From the NCBI GenBank assembly GCA_019828565.1, contig JAHDYR010000069.1, positions 1 through 64,000 on the forward strand: a stretch of DNA of 64,000 nucleotides. The letters are read 5' to 3'. Shown piece after piece: positions 22,301 to 33,659 of the stretch. Source of the DNA: Carpediemonas membranifera (lineage: Eukaryota; Fornicata). The position numbers were made by a program, and so were the translations under genes. Positions within the stretch are counted from its first letter, which is position 1, and each line of letters opens with the position of its first letter. The notes beneath the pieces are model-generated. The model did no database searches and was not told where the DNA came from. It worked only from the letters and a program-made list of their open reading frames with translations.

Positions 22301-22552
22301 GTTCACGTCCTTCATCAGCTCGACGATGGCCGCTTCGGAGCACAGCGTATCAAACACTGTCTCTACATTGCACCAACGTGCGTCAATGAACTCAGCATTG
22401 ACGAATTTCGCGTAGTCGGTACGAACAGTCTGCAGCAGAAGCTGTACGTCCCGAGCAAGCGCGTTTTCGCGCCAATCGGACGTTATGGAAACTCTCATCG
22501 CCATCTGGCCTCCAGGATCAGCCTGGGGCACAGAAAATGACGACATTTCCAT
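19338..22552 (-). CDS. Family A ORF, copy B: RT + restriction-like endonuclease (two frameshifts)
   Basis: Same protein as copy A with near-identical sequence. Start MEMSSFSVPQ at 22552. Two extra bases break the frame: a G in the run near 21985 and a C in the run near 19510. RT motifs (LDLSNAYGC, HQGDPLSP, AYQDD) and the endonuclease region are intact between them. Because copies A, B and C carry different homopolymer indels on an otherwise nearly identical sequence, the consensus is one open frame and these breaks may be sequencing error. Confidence 0.85.
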
Positions 22553-22566
22553 TTCGGAAGGGAGCA

Positions 22567-25500
22567 TCGTTTATTGCCTTTTGGACGAACTGTATTGCGA
22601 GCGGCGAGGCGCAGCCGAGCTTCGCGAGCCTGAGCGCAGCGAAGACGTCACTCTAGTGGTCAGTATGTCGGGTTTGAGGCACTGCTCGCTCCGAAATCTC
22701 CCTTTCGACTCTCCACTCAGTCACAACGAACGCGAACGCGAATAACGCGCAGATCACGCTCAAAGTACAGAAACAACATCAGTATTAGTGGTTGAGGCCA
22801 TTAGCCTCAGCTTGACGGTGCGCAGCATCCGCCTGGCGCATGAACGCATGGAACACATGAACTTGCTGCCGCATACAGGCCATCATGACCGCGTCGGCAA
22901 TCTGCCCAACAGTTTCGGCATCAAGGCCCAAAACGTCGCGCATCTCATCGGTCCATCCTCTCCCATGCACAGCACCAACACCACCACTCTGGCGAACGAC
23001 CACGGGAATAACCCGGACGTTCCAGTTGGCGTACTGCTCCTTCTTGCTCCGCATAGATGCAGACGCGTGATTGCTCACCACTACGTCAAGCACAACGGGT
23101 TCGGTATGGCCCGGTCTGGTCAAGAGGAGGTCCGCCCGCGCCTTGACCCGTTTGGTCCGGTCCACAGTCCACTCGCTGCCCCGTCCGAGCCAATGCTCAA
23201 CTCTTACGCGCCAGGGGTGCCCGCGCAGCAGTTTGGCGAGCGTGTCGCGAATTTGGTCGTGCCGCTCCGATCCCAGCCCCTCCCTCAGGAAGGGACAGGT
23301 AAGAGAATGCTCGGCTGAGCAGGGGACAGACCGGTGGTTAACACTACGGGCCAGGCATAGCGGACAGACGTCGTGGCCTGTCTCAAAGGCAGGAAGGCCG
23401 ACATGGTTGCGAAGCATCGGTGCAGCACCCTCGTCACAGGGGTTACGACCCATAGCGGCTGGATCAGCCGCGAGTAGAGACCTGATCACGTTTGGCGAGT
23501 CGACTGAAACAGTCAGTTGGCTGGAAATGTTATCCTGCAGGAGGCGTACCAACTTCTTCTGCGTGCTCTCGAGTGAGAGCTTTCTGACATCGCCATATGA
23601 TGTCGGCCAATCCTTGGGCGTCGCGGCGAGAGCCGGGATGCATGGCAGTGCGTCTTGGATGAGAGCCTCGGGCCTTTCGACCTTCAGCTCTATGAGTTGT
23701 CGTGCGGCACCCAGATAGGCTGGGGCCCACACAACAGAGGGCATGGCCAATCCGAGCCCGCCTTGACTGACCGGCAGACAGAGCCTTGCGGCGAAGTCCT
23801 TGTCAGTCTCTGCGCTGGACTGGAGCAGCTTCAGGATGGCGGGGACCACCTTCTGCTGTTCGAAGTCCAGTTGCGACTCGAACATGTCACCCCCGCCCGG
23901 CGAAACATTGCGGAAGAAGTGCTCCCACTTGGTGAGGGCACACAGTTTCGTCACTAGGAGGGCAGGGGCGACGGCTTCCGCGCCAATGTCAGAGACCATC
24001 GATGCAGCAGCGTCAAGCAGCTCCATAACCTTGCGGTTAGCAGAGCCTAGCTCCCGCATGATGTGCGTGGCGGAGCCGATTGGAACACCAACCAGCTTGG
24101 TATCGCGTCTCCGTGGGACGCCACCAGTTGTGTTGCCGTCAACGACATCCTTATGGGCTAGCACGCACTTGGCACGGTTGAGGCGGAGGCCAACCTCGTT
24201 GAACTTCTGAGCGGCGAGTTCTGTGAGATTGTTGGCCTCACGGCCGACCCCAGGCGACTGTAGCGGGCGGGTAGTGGTGGCTACAATGTCATCCTGGTAG
24301 GCACGGATGCACCACCCAGGGAAAGCCTCGCGCAAGACGTCCAGAATGGGCTTAACGCCTAAGCTGAAAAGAATTGGCGAGAGCGGGTCCCCTTGGTGAA
24401 TGCCTTCAGCCGACCTCATGGTGATGCCGGAGGTAGAGAAAAGTAAGCCCCGTCGGTACATGGTCGACAGGTATGGGATGAGCGCCGGCATGTAGGCCGC
24501 CACCACCTTCATGGCGAAGGCCCTCGACAAGCATCCATAGGCGTTGGAAAGGTCGAGTGTGAGCACTGTACCGCCACTTCGGTAGACTGCACTCACCTCC
24601 TCTCCCAACCTCTCCAAGCCGCACTTCTCACCTACTCCGAACTGGTCCTTCAGGGGCACGATCGACGTCAACCAGCCGCTTACGGACGGACCAGGCGAGT
24701 GCCTTTGCCGCCACACGGCGAATAGAGTCGCCGATCGCGACCCCTCGGACCTTCCCTTCACCTTTCGGCACAGGGACGAGAATGCAATGACTGAACACAT
24801 CAGTGTAAGCTTCTCCGTTCAGGATGTCCTGAACCAGCGGGAGCAGAGCCTGGACTAGTTCGCGCCTTGATGTCTTGTAGGCGATCTTCAGGTGAAGGAA
24901 CGATAGCCCGGAGGGCCCCGGGGCCGCCTCAGACTTGAGTGTGTTGAGGATGGTCTTCAGAGTCTTAGAGGAAACTTCGACACACTGCAGGGGGTTCTCG
25001 GGGACGTCTCGCATGGGGACGTCGGGACAAAGCCCGTTGAACCCAACCTGGAGGTCCCGCAGTTGAGCGTCGATTTCAGTCGGTGTCAGGTCAGTCTCAT
25101 TGGCTACCATGGACGTGGCGGCCTTCGAGACAAACCCGTGGCGAATCAGGTTCAGCGTCCGACGCCACTTGCTCGCGCTAGCGCGTCGTCCGCCTCGGTC
25201 CGACGGCGGTGCGTACAGCGTCTTGGGGTAGTCTACAACCTTAAGAGCCTCAGCCCGCTTGGCGTCGTCACCTGTCGCGTTGTTCACCTCCCTCAATCGT
25301 TCAATAAGGCCTCGTGTGAACTTCTCGCGCCCGCGCTTGGGCGGAGCGATCTTTCCGAGGAACAAGGCCTGACCCGGGGAAGGAAGACATCGGGTCGATG
25401 AGCAGGGGTAGTGGGAGGTGCTGATGGCGGGGTTAGGGGGAAACCAACCGCCGAAACGTGAGCTGCCGTGTCTGCCTGGACCTCTTCGTCAACAGGCTGC

Positions 25501-26007
25501 GATGACAGACCCTCGTCGTCCGTCGCGATCTCTACTGCAGAGGGAGGGACATTTGCAGCGGTCTCTGGACGCATAGCGTTGTCTCGTATCGTGCAGGCGA
25601 TATCGCAATGGACTTGGGGGCTGTGTTTGCAGAACGCAACGAAGTTGCCGTTGGCAGCGCCTGTGTGGTGATGCTGTGGGCCTTAAGGAGGTCCTTGAAG
25701 CTGTCAGCAATCGCCTTCAGGGCTTTCACGGTAAAGCGTACGATGTGTTTGTTCTGGACGTCGCGCATGAGCTCGACAACCGCAGTTTCAGAGCACAATG
25801 TGTTGAACACCGTGTCCGTATCACACCACAGTCTGTCAATTAGGCTTATGTCGACGAACTTCGCGTAGGTGCTATGAACTTCGGTAAGAAGAGCACGAAC
25901 ATCCTCGGCGAAGACGCTTTCGCGCCATACGAGTCTCGTACGTCGTCGAGTCACCATCTGGCCTCCAGGATCAGCCTGGGGCGCAGAAAATGACGACATT
26001 TCCATTT
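22567..26007 (-). mobile_element. Family B non-LTR retrotransposon, full length
   Basis: 3441 bp, same architecture as family A but clearly diverged in protein and DNA. Bounded by CGGAAGGGAGCA at 22555-22566 (3' side) and CGGGAGGGAGCA at 26008-26019 (5' side). The 5' end shares AAATGGAAATGTCGTCATTT with family A. The 3' UTR (22567-22784) ends in a fixed sequence, not poly-A. Confidence 0.88.
22785..26005 (-). pseudogene. Family B ORF: RT + restriction-like endonuclease (several frameshifts)
   Basis: Starts MEMSSFSAPQADPGG. The frame is broken at least three times: near 25590, near 25360 and near 24655. RT motifs are intact: PGPSGLSFLHLK, LDLSNAYGCLSR, HQGDPLSPILFSL and AYQDDIVATT. The Cys/His cluster CPLCLARSVNH and the endonuclease motifs RADLLLTRPG and VLDVVVSNH follow. 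The domain order equals family A, so it should use the same target; its position in the array agrees. Confidence 0.82.
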
Positions 26008-26019
26008 CGGGAGGGAGCA

Positions 26020-29000
26020 AACTTTTATGTAATCAACGACAAACTGTCTAGCGAGCGGCGAGGCGCAGCCGAGCTTCGCGAGCCTGAGCGCAGCGAAGCA
26101 GTTTGAGGCTATGGGGTGCGTCGGGGTCCTCCGTCGCTCCATCCAGTGAGTCGCTGGCGAGTCAACAAAACCAACAAGAACACTCTGAAGCGCTCTGCAC
26201 GAGCCGATTGCTACACCAATATCAGAATTGAGTAACAATTAGTGGGAGAGGCCCAAATCCTCTGCTGCAGCATGTGCTGCGTCGCATTGCTTGATGAACG
26301 CTGCATATGTGTGCACTTGCCCTCTCATGCATGCCAAGAAAGCGTTATCAGCCATCTCGCGGACCTGCTCAGCCTTAAGACCAAGTTCATCGCGCAAATC
26401 GTCCGTCCAGCCCCTTCCGTGCACTCTTCCAACGTCACCGTTGTGAAGCGTCACCGCGGGTATGAGCTTGACGTCCCAGTTGGAGTACTGGGCGCGCTTG
26501 CTCGTCATGGCCTGAGACACGTGGTTGCTGACGACGTTGTCAATGACGATTGCCTTCACGCCAGGTTTCGTGAGGAGGATGTCCGCCCGCGCCTTCATAG
26601 GCTTGGTCCGGTCAATGGTCCACTCACTGGCCTTGTTCAACCACACCTCGGACTGGACTCTCCAGCCATAACCCTTCAGGTCTCTCACCAGCCCGTCCTT
26701 GATAGCGTTGTGACGCTCGTCGTCCAGGCCTCCACGGAGGCATGGGCAGCACAGGGTGTGAGTAGCGTTGCACACAACGGACTGGTGGTTCACGGTGCGT
26801 GCCCTGCAGAGAGGGCAGACGTCAAATCCGGGCGTGAATGCGGGGAGGCCCAGGTGATTGCGGAAGATGGGGGCAACAGCGGCATCGGTTACCGAGCGCC
26901 CAAGAGAGGTCGGGTCGACCATCATGAACGACCGAACGACGTTGGGCGAGACGGCGGCACTCACAGAGAGCTTGGTGGCAATAGATTCCTCAACGAGGCG
27001 AACCAAGTTCTTCTGCGTGTGGTCGGCGTCAAGAGCCTTCACATCGTCCAAGCCACTAGGCCAGTTCGACGGCGTGTTGAGCTGGGGCGGGAGACACTTG
27101 ATGGCACCCGTCACGCTGTCAGGTGAGCGTGTAACACCCAGCCCTGCCAGTTGTCTCGTGGCCGCGAGGAACGCGGGAGCCCACACGACTGATGGCATTG
27201 CCAGCGCAAGCCCGCGTCTTTCGACCGGCATACTCAGGCGGAGAGCAAAGTCGTCATCGACCTCAGCCTCGCTCGACAGGATTCGGAGGATGGCCGGGAC
27301 CGCCTCTTTCTTCTCAAATCCGAGCTCAGCCTCGTAGAGACCGTTGCCGACTCCACCCGTTGCGGGGGGGAACGTTACGGAAGAAGTGCTCCCACTTTGT
27401 GAGCGCACAATACTTCGCAATGATCAACGCAGGGGCAGTTGCCTCCGGCCCCTCCTTGGCCACCATCTCTCCGGCAGCGTTAAGGAGTTGCATCACGCGA
27501 CAATTGACCTTGGCCAACTCACCCATCGCATGAGCAGCGGACCCAACCGGAACGCCCACGAGGTTTAGGCTGCGTCTTCTTGGGACGCCTCCCGAGGTGT
27601 TGCCGTCGGTAACGTCTCTGTGCGCCACAACGCACTTCGACTTGTTGAGCCGCAGGCCGACTTCGAGGAACTTCTCCCTCGCGATCTCGACAAGGTTGTT
27701 AGCCTCTCGGCCGACACCGGGCGTCTGCAAAGGCCGATCAGTCGTGGCGACAAGATCGTCTTGGTACGCTTGGAGGTGCCAACCCGGGAACGCCTCGCGC
27801 AGAACGTCCAGAATGGGCTTGATGCCCAGGCTGAACAGAATAGGGGACAGGGGATCTCCTTGATGTATGCCCTCAGCTGACCTTATCACTCCTCCTGACG
27901 TGGAGAATAGGAGCCCTTGGCGATACATCGTAGACAGGTAGGGCATGAGAGCAGGCATGTAAGCGCGTACCACGTCGAACATGAACGCCCTAGATAGGCA
28001 TCCATAAGCGTTCGATAAGTCGAGGGAGACAACAGTCCCTCCCTCCTCGTAGACCCTGGTCACGCTGTCACTCAGCCTCTCCAGGCCGCACTTCTCCCCC
28101 ACCCCATACTGATCCTTGAGGGTCCGGTCGACGTCGACCAGGCGGGCCCTCACAGCCCAGGCGAGAGCCTTCGCCGCAACCCGCCGAAGCGAGTCCCCGA
28201 TGGCCACTCCTCGGATCTTCCCGGCCCCCTTGGGGACCGGGACAATGATGCAGTGGCTCAATGCCGCGGTGTAGGTCTCGCCGTTCAGGATGTCCTGTAC
28301 GATCGGCATCAATGCGGCGATGAGGTCATGTCTGGCCACCTTCGCTGCTATTCTGATATGGAGGAAGGACAAGCCCGACGGCCCTGGGGCCGCCTCGGCC
28401 TTTAGAGCGTGTAGTACAGTCTTGAGGGTCCTAGCGGACACCTCAACTGACTGCAGTGGCTCTGCGGGGACGTCCTTAAACGGAACATCTGGGCGCAGGC
28501 CACTGTAATCCTCCTGCAGTCTCTTCAGCTCTACATCCACCTCCTGTGGTGACAGGCCCGCATCCTCAGCTACCAGCGCAGTGGCTGCCTTGGACACGAA
28601 CCCGTGGCGAACCAGTCGCATCACCTTACGCCACTTGGACGGGCGGCGCTTGGGGCCTTTCGATGCAACCGGCGGTGCGTACAGCGCCTTCGGGTACTCG
28701 AGTACCGTCCTCAGGGCCGCGCGCTTCTCGTCCTCGCTCTCCACGAGGGCCACCCGCTTGAGCTTCTCGATCAGGCCTCTGGCGAATTTCTCGCGTCCCC
28801 TCTTGGGGGGAGCGATCTTGCCAAGGAAGAGAGCCTGTCCCGGTGGTAGGAACACGTCGGGTCGATGGGCTGGGTGAGCGGGAGGGGCAGTCGGGGGGCT
28901 TGCGGTGAAGCCCACCGCGGTGACGTGCGCTGCTGCGCTCGGCTGCGATGACAGCTGGCTACCAGGGGCGTGGACCTCTTCGACAGATGGAAGGAGACTG

Positions 29001-29455
29001 GCAGGGTCGTTGTTGCCCATCACGTTTCTCCTGATCTCTCGGAAGAATTCGGCCGCCACCGACGGAGCTGTTTTTGGCAGAACGCAGCGGTGTTGCTTTG
29101 GGAGTACTGCTAAGAGTAACACCCGCCGCGTCTAAGAGCCGCTTGAAGGAATCTACGATGTCCTTCAGTGCTCTCACCGTCAAACGCACAATCTTCTTGT
29201 TGTTCACGTCCTTCATCAGCTCGACGATGGCCGCTTCGGAGCACAGCGTATCAAACACTGTCTCTACATTGCACCAACGTGCGTCAATGAACTCAGCATT
29301 GACGAATTTCGCGTAGTCGGTACGAACAGTCTGCAGCAGAAGCTGTACGTCCCGAGCAAGCGCGTTTTCGCGCCAATCGGACGTTATGGAAACTCTCATC
29401 GCCATCTGGCCTCCAGGATCAGCCTGGGGCACAGAAAATGACGATATTTCCATTT
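26020..29455 (-). mobile_element. Family A non-LTR retrotransposon, copy C
   Basis: 3436 bp, outermost member of the array, nearly identical to copies A and B. Flanked on both sides by the same variant duplication CGGGAGGGAGCA (26008-26019 and 29456-29467). Beyond it (29468 on) the sequence AGCTTTTACTGCC resembles what normally follows a tRNA gene, so this may be the original downstream flank of the ancestral tRNA-Thr locus. Confidence 0.9.
26239..29453 (-). CDS. Family A ORF, copy C: RT + restriction-like endonuclease (two frameshifts)
   Basis: Starts MEISSFSVPQADPGG at 29453. It carries an extra T in the T-run near 29074 and an extra G in the G-run near 27366, each shifting the frame. All catalytic motifs (LDLSNAYGC, HQGDPLSP, AYQDD, RADILL) remain. 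Neither indel occurs in copies A or B. Confidence 0.85.
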
Positions 29456-29657
29456 CGGGAGGGAGCAAGCTTTTACTGCCAAGAAGCGACTGTGTGGCGC
29501 TAGAGTATCCTAGCATCCTAACTCATATCCAAATGGGAAACCGACCAATCCCGTCCTCCTCAGGGAGTTAGCTGCACTATGCAAGCTTCTGTGCCAGCGG
29601 CTCCTTGCCGCCTCGGCTCACCGGACGTCGCCATGACGATCCTCGGTGCGATGGTGT

Positions 29658-29966
29658 TTAATGGGATGAGAACAGTGTCTCAGCAGTTTTTCTTAACTGC
29701 GACGGATGATTTCTGATGGCCTCGCCGATGTAGGGGCGGAGTGAGTTGCCATTGGCCCATGTGCCCAGCTGTAGCAGGGTCTCGAGGGGTGTCCCGGCGA
29801 GGGCTAACTCGGAGGCGGCCCCCTTGCGGAAGCTGTGGAGGCCAACGCGGTCGTCGTTGAACGTCCTCCGGAGCTCATCTCGCATGTACCGCATGGAGGC
29901 CGCCTTCCGTCGGCTGATTGTACGGTCGGAGGTGATGACTCTCCAGATGCCGACATCTGGCGGCAA
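29658..29966 (-). pseudogene. D2 tyrosine recombinase, C-terminal half only
   Basis: Contains HSFRKGAASELALAGTPLET and the tyrosine-bearing GNSLRPYIGEAIRNH, almost identical to D4 over this stretch. The N-terminal half with the first catalytic Arg is absent, so it cannot be an active recombinase alone. Confidence 0.8.
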
Positions 29967-29989
29967 GGAGGTTGTGGTACCTTACAGGA

Positions 29990-31310
29990 GGCCTTCGCTG
30001 CTGATGAGTCTGTCACGAGCCATATGCTCCGTGCTCCCGCCTGCAGTGCTGCCTTGACCCCGCGCACTCCCATGAGTGTCTCCTTGGCGGTGATGTGTAG
30101 GTGGCGCGGAAGGGATGCTTCTATCTGGTGTGTGCCTGTCGCCGTGAAGATTACGGCCCCTCCGGCTGAGTCTGATGCGTCTGACTCCACTCTCGCGTCG
30201 AAGTTCGGTATTGTCATGGGGCTCTCGCATCTCGTCTTGAGTGTTGTCTCCCACCACGCTAAATCCGCTCTGGTGGCGCTGTTGAGGGTCTCTCGTCCGA
30301 ACCTGAAGTCCTTCCTCCTCGATAGGGCTGAACTCAAAATCATCAGCTCCCGCAGCATGACGAGCGCGGCATCTCCGATGGCGAATCTGGTGAAATTCAG
30401 CTTCCCGATAAGCTTCTGAAGGTCCTTCTTGATAAAGCGCTTGGCTCTCATGAGTTGTTGCACTTCTTGCAGATACTTGTCCCGTTTGTCGTCGGGGAGC
30501 ACGAAGGTCATGGATTGTGAGTTCAACATCATTCCGAGGTACTTCACTTGCTTTGATGGCGTCCATATTGACTTGTCCTGGTTCACAGCAATGCCGAAGT
30601 TTGTGAGCATCGACAAAAACTGCGGAAGAATGCTCTCAAGGTATCTCTGCGAATTGTGCGCTATCAGCCAGTCGTCTAGATAGACGACTATCCTTAGCTG
30701 CAGGGACTCCGCAATAAATCTAGCGGCATGCTTCGAGACCTGTTGGAAAGTCCGTGGGGCTGTGGAAAGCCCAAAGGGTAGGACCTTGAACTGGAAGAAT
30801 CTCCCGTCAAGCTCGAAGCCGGCCCAGTTCTTGGCCTCCTCCTCTAGTAGGAGTTGGTAGTACCCTTTGCGAAAATCCATCGCTATCATCGAGTCGCCAG
30901 GTAGTATTGTCTTCGCGACCTCTCCGAGGCCCTCCATTCTGAACTTCCCTTGCCTCTAGGTAGGAATTGATGCTCCTTAAGTCGTGTATGAGCCTCCATG
31001 AGACCTTGTCTGACTTAATGATGGTGAAAATGGGACAAATCCCGCTTGGTTTGGATGCTACCTCTTCTACTGCTCCGAGTTCGATCAATTTGCTGACTTC
31101 TTCGTGTAATCTGGCTTGTGCCTGTGCAATGTGCTGGGAGTATTCATGAACCTCCTTCTCTGGAGCGCCGATCGCGACTCCTTTGACAGCTTCTAAAACC
31201 TCTGCTGGAGGGCGCGTGCGCCGCCATGTTTCCAACCGGGACGAGATAGAACCTACAGTAGGTAAACTTGCGTTCAATGATAGGGCTTCTTGAAGCTCAC
31301 GCTCCGTCAT
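29990..31310 (-). pseudogene. D2 reverse transcriptase, truncated in RNase H
   Basis: N-terminal part MTERELQEALSLNASLPTVG to DLRSINSYLEAR, then a frame change in a G-run near 30950, continuing through MIAMDFRKGYYQLLLEEEAK, VLPFGLSTAPRTFQQ and the catalytic VVYLDDWLIAHN. RNase H begins (ESDASDSAGGAVIF) but stops after WLVTDSSA, where the sequence jumps to the YR C-terminus. The RT belongs to a different clade from D1, D4 and D5. Confidence 0.75.
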
Positions 31311-31362
31311 CGCCTTCTCTTCTCGTCCTTAACCTGCGTAAGACAAAAAACAGAGCCAACCT

Positions 31363-31866
31363 TTACTTCTGGTTGGACGACTGGCTGCGCCAGCACTCGT
31401 GAGCGGAGTGTCCTCTGCGTCTGCACACCGTGCAGAACTTAGAGCTACCGCCGTGAGGTCTCTTGGTGATCGGTCTGGCGTTGAGGTTCTTGGCGGCCTT
31501 CATCGCGGCACGCGCGAAGTCCTTCTTGCCTGTCAGACCTTCGGCCTCGACAAGGTACACTGCAGCCACAGCATCTCCGAAAGTGTCGACTGTTCTCAGG
31601 TACTCGAGGCGCTTGTCGATCATCGCCTTAGCGGTGTCGAATACGTCTCCAACAGACGGTTTCTCTGTACGGCCCTTAATATCCGCCTTAAAATCAGCAA
31701 AGAACTGCTTCCAAGCGCGGTACTCCTTGATAACACCATCAAGTCTCTTAGGTTCTCTTAGATCTTCTTGCTTCTCCTCCTGCTCCGCCATTCTGGCGGT
31801 TAAAGCTTTAATAAGCTTGTCCTGCTTGTCAATCTTCGCAATAAGCTCCTCGTTCGCGTTGGCCAT
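31363..31866 (-). CDS. D2 Gag with zinc knuckle
   Basis: 167 residues starting MANANEELIAKIDKQDKLIK: an N-terminal coiled coil, a helical central domain, and a C-terminal CCHC zinc knuckle of the form CX2CX4HX4C (CTVCRRRGHSAHEC). This is the classic retroelement Gag layout; it binds RNA. The open frame continues upstream into D3 sequence by chance. Confidence 0.8.
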   Translation of the reverse strand: MANANEELIAKIDKQDKLIKALTARMAEQEEKQEDLREPKRLDGVIKEYRAWKQFFADFKADIKGRTEKPSVGDVFDTAKAMIDKRLEYLRTVDTFGDAVAAVYLVEAEGLTGKKDFARAAMKAAKNLNARPITKRPHGGSSKFCTVCRRRGHSAHECWRSQSSNQK

Positions 31867-31904
31867 TTTGGCGCGAATTCTGAGGCGTTTTAAGGCCTCG
31901 CATT

Positions 31905-32850
31905 TTAAGGCATCAGATGGCCAACACCAGGATGGCGCGCCTCCGAGACAGATGCGCGTCCATCGGGCTGGGAAACGGGGCTCCAAGCCCCAAGTGCTCC
32001 CGCACGTCCGGGCACCCTTGCCCGCTTCTTGGGCAGTGGTCCGCAGTCTGACAAGCAGACATTGGGTATGTCGAATGTCGTTCTGCGCGCGGAGTCGATC
32101 AGCATCCCTAGGAAGACGGTGACAGTGGCGGGGTCCAGCTGGGATTTCTTGATGTTCAGGATAAGGCCCAAATTTTGCAGAAAGCGCACAATCTGCGGCA
32201 TGCAGCTTGTCAGGTAGTCTTTCGGCGCGAGAAAGGCCCAATCGTCTAGATATACGACGATCTTGACGTTCCATCGGGCCGAAACAAGGCGAGCAGCTTC
32301 TAGCATTATCATCTGGAAATGGAACGGTGCTGCTGACCAGCCGAATGGAAGCACGCGGAAAGCGTATGGACGCCCGTCTATCATGAAGCCGAGCAGCTTG
32401 CGGTCCTTCAGTCTGATTCCTACCTGTTGGTACCCTGACTTCAAGTCTATACGGCACATGTAGTCCCCTGGGGCAAGGAGAGTGACCAGGCGCTTCACCC
32501 CGTGCAGACGGAACGACCTGACCTCGCTGGTGACGCTGTTGAGGGAGCGAAGGTCGTGTATGAGGCGAGTATCCGTCTCGCCCTTCGGTACCAGGAAGAC
32601 TGGCGAGATGAGGGCCGGACTGCGGCAAGGTACAGCCGCACCCGAGGCGAGCAGGTCCGCAAGGTGCTTCCTCAACAACGGCTTGTCGCACGCCCGTGCT
32701 GGTGGAAGCCTGGGCTTTGAGGCTGCCTGCTGGATGTTGATGGGCACGCCGTCGCGAATCCACCGCACCACTTCTGAGCGCGCCCCGCAGTCTGACCAGA
32801 TCTGATGATCTGTGATGGACGGGAAGGTCGGATTGGCGTGCTGACTGTCG
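31905..32850 (-). pseudogene. D3 reverse transcriptase, 5' part
   Basis: Reads EVVRWIRDGVPINIQ, RLIHDLRSLNSVTSEVRSFR, CRIDLKSGYQQVGI, VLPFGWSAAPFHFQ and the catalytic VVYLDDWAFLAP, then degenerates after FLGMLIDSARRTTFDIPN. The RT groups by motif with D6, not D2. No start codon is visible near 32850. Confidence 0.72.
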
Positions 32851-32998
32851 GGAGGCGACGGAGGAAGCTGAAGAGGCCCTGGAGGAGGTGACGGAGGGGG
32901 AGACAGCCCTTGTAGGGACGGAGAGGGAGGTGGGGAGGAGTGGGGAGAGGCAAGAGAGTGAGAGCGATCGCCTAGAGAGAGTCTTTTCGGATGTTTTC

Positions 32999-33517
32999 TT
33001 AATCTCTGGCGGGCTTGCCGCTTCGCTTCGGTGGGCGACGGGAGCGCTGAAAAGAAGCGCGTTCACGCTGGCGGTCGCCAAGCCTGGGGATCTTGGAAAG
33101 GGTGGAGAGGATCTTCTCCTCGATGATCGCCTCCGTAGCAGTTGGCTTAGCGCTGAGCAGAGCGTCAGTGGCGGTTTCCACCGCCAGGCCTACGTGGAAC
33201 CCGTAGCGGTCCTTGATGGCAAGGGCCCTCTGGCGAGAGTAGAGCCTGTTGAGGAGCTCGGTTGATGAGGTGGACGCGTCAAACCGAATGGCTCGGTAGA
33301 GGCGCTGAAGGAAGGCCCATTCCCCTCGCATGGAGTCCGAATGCGGAGGGGTCCAGTTGTTGGAGCGCCGTTCATCCTCAAGGTTGGAAATAAGGCCCCG
33401 CAAGGTCTTGAGCTCCTGCTCGAGTTGCTCGTTGGACTTCGGAGTTACTTCGATGTCCCGTTGTTGCTCAATGGTCTCCTGCAGTTGCTCAGGTGTCTCG
33501 TTGTTGGTCGGTGCCAT
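32999..33517 (-). CDS. D3 Gag-like protein
   Basis: 172 residues starting MAPTNNETPEQLQETIEQQR: an N-terminal coiled coil, a helical domain (AFLQRLYRAIRFDASTSSTE) and a basic C-terminus (RRPPKRSGKPARD). No zinc knuckle. Layout and position match the Gag ORFs of D6 and D7. Confidence 0.7.
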   Translation of the reverse strand: MAPTNNETPEQLQETIEQQRDIEVTPKSNEQLEQELKTLRGLISNLEDERRSNNWTPPHSDSMRGEWAFLQRLYRAIRFDASTSSTELLNRLYSRQRALAIKDRYGFHVGLAVETATDALLSAKPTATEAIIEEKILSTLSKIPRLGDRQRERASFQRSRRPPKRSGKPARD

Positions 33518-33659
33518 CTCTAAAGCTTATTCCTTTGCCCTTCGTCCGAACTGACTTGCTCAGAGTTGATCTCGATCCTCTTCGCAGAATCAGATCAGCA
33601 AATCGAACCGTATCCGGCGCAGGACCCCTACGTCCTATTGAAGGCGTGCCCCGCCACCT

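Larger units (their letters stand above)
15137..22554 (-). mobile_element. Family A non-LTR retrotransposon, copy B (split by D1)
   Basis: The element body is 19144-22554 plus the terminal 25 bp at 15137-15161; between them lies YR element D1 (15162-19143). The intact junction is visible in copies A and C, where the same tail runs ACAAAC directly into TGTCTAGCG, so the empty site is known to the base. Flanking 12-bp duplications are at 15125-15136 and 22555-22566. Confidence 0.9.
11456..29455 (-). mobile_element. Tandem array of five tRNA-Thr-targeted non-LTR retrotransposons
   Basis: On the minus strand five elements lie head-to-tail, each separated by a 12-bp copy of the tRNA-Thr 3' end. 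From the tRNA outward they are: family A copy A (11456-14888), 5'-truncated family B (14901-15124), family A copy B with nested D1 (15137-22554), full family B (22567-26007), and family A copy C (26020-29455). The separators are at 11444-11455 (in the tRNA), 14889-14900, 15125-15136, 22555-22566, 26008-26019 and 29456-29467. The last two carry a one-base variant (CGGGAGGGAGCA), so copy C is flanked by matching duplications. Confidence 0.9.
29499..31905 (-). mobile_element. D2: YR retrotransposon, internally deleted and mosaic
   Basis: The 3' end at 29499 begins GCTAGAGTATCCTAGCATCC and lies 31 bp beyond a tRNA-Thr end remnant (29456-29467). Order on the minus strand: gag (31363-31866), RT and start of RNase H (about 29990-31310), then directly the C-terminal half of a YR (29658-29966). 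The middle (rest of RNase H, N-terminal half of YR) is missing. The YR end and the 3' flank match D4 closely, whereas the RT is very different from that of D4. Confidence 0.75.
31905..33659 (-). mobile_element. D3: 5' half of a YR-type retrotransposon
   Basis: Contains gag (32999-33517) and the first half of an RT, cut off where D2 begins. Its 5' leader (33518-33659) runs up to the 5' end of tRNA-Met. No YR, RNase H or 3' terminus is present. D2 may have inserted here or the two may be joined by deletion. Confidence 0.65.
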
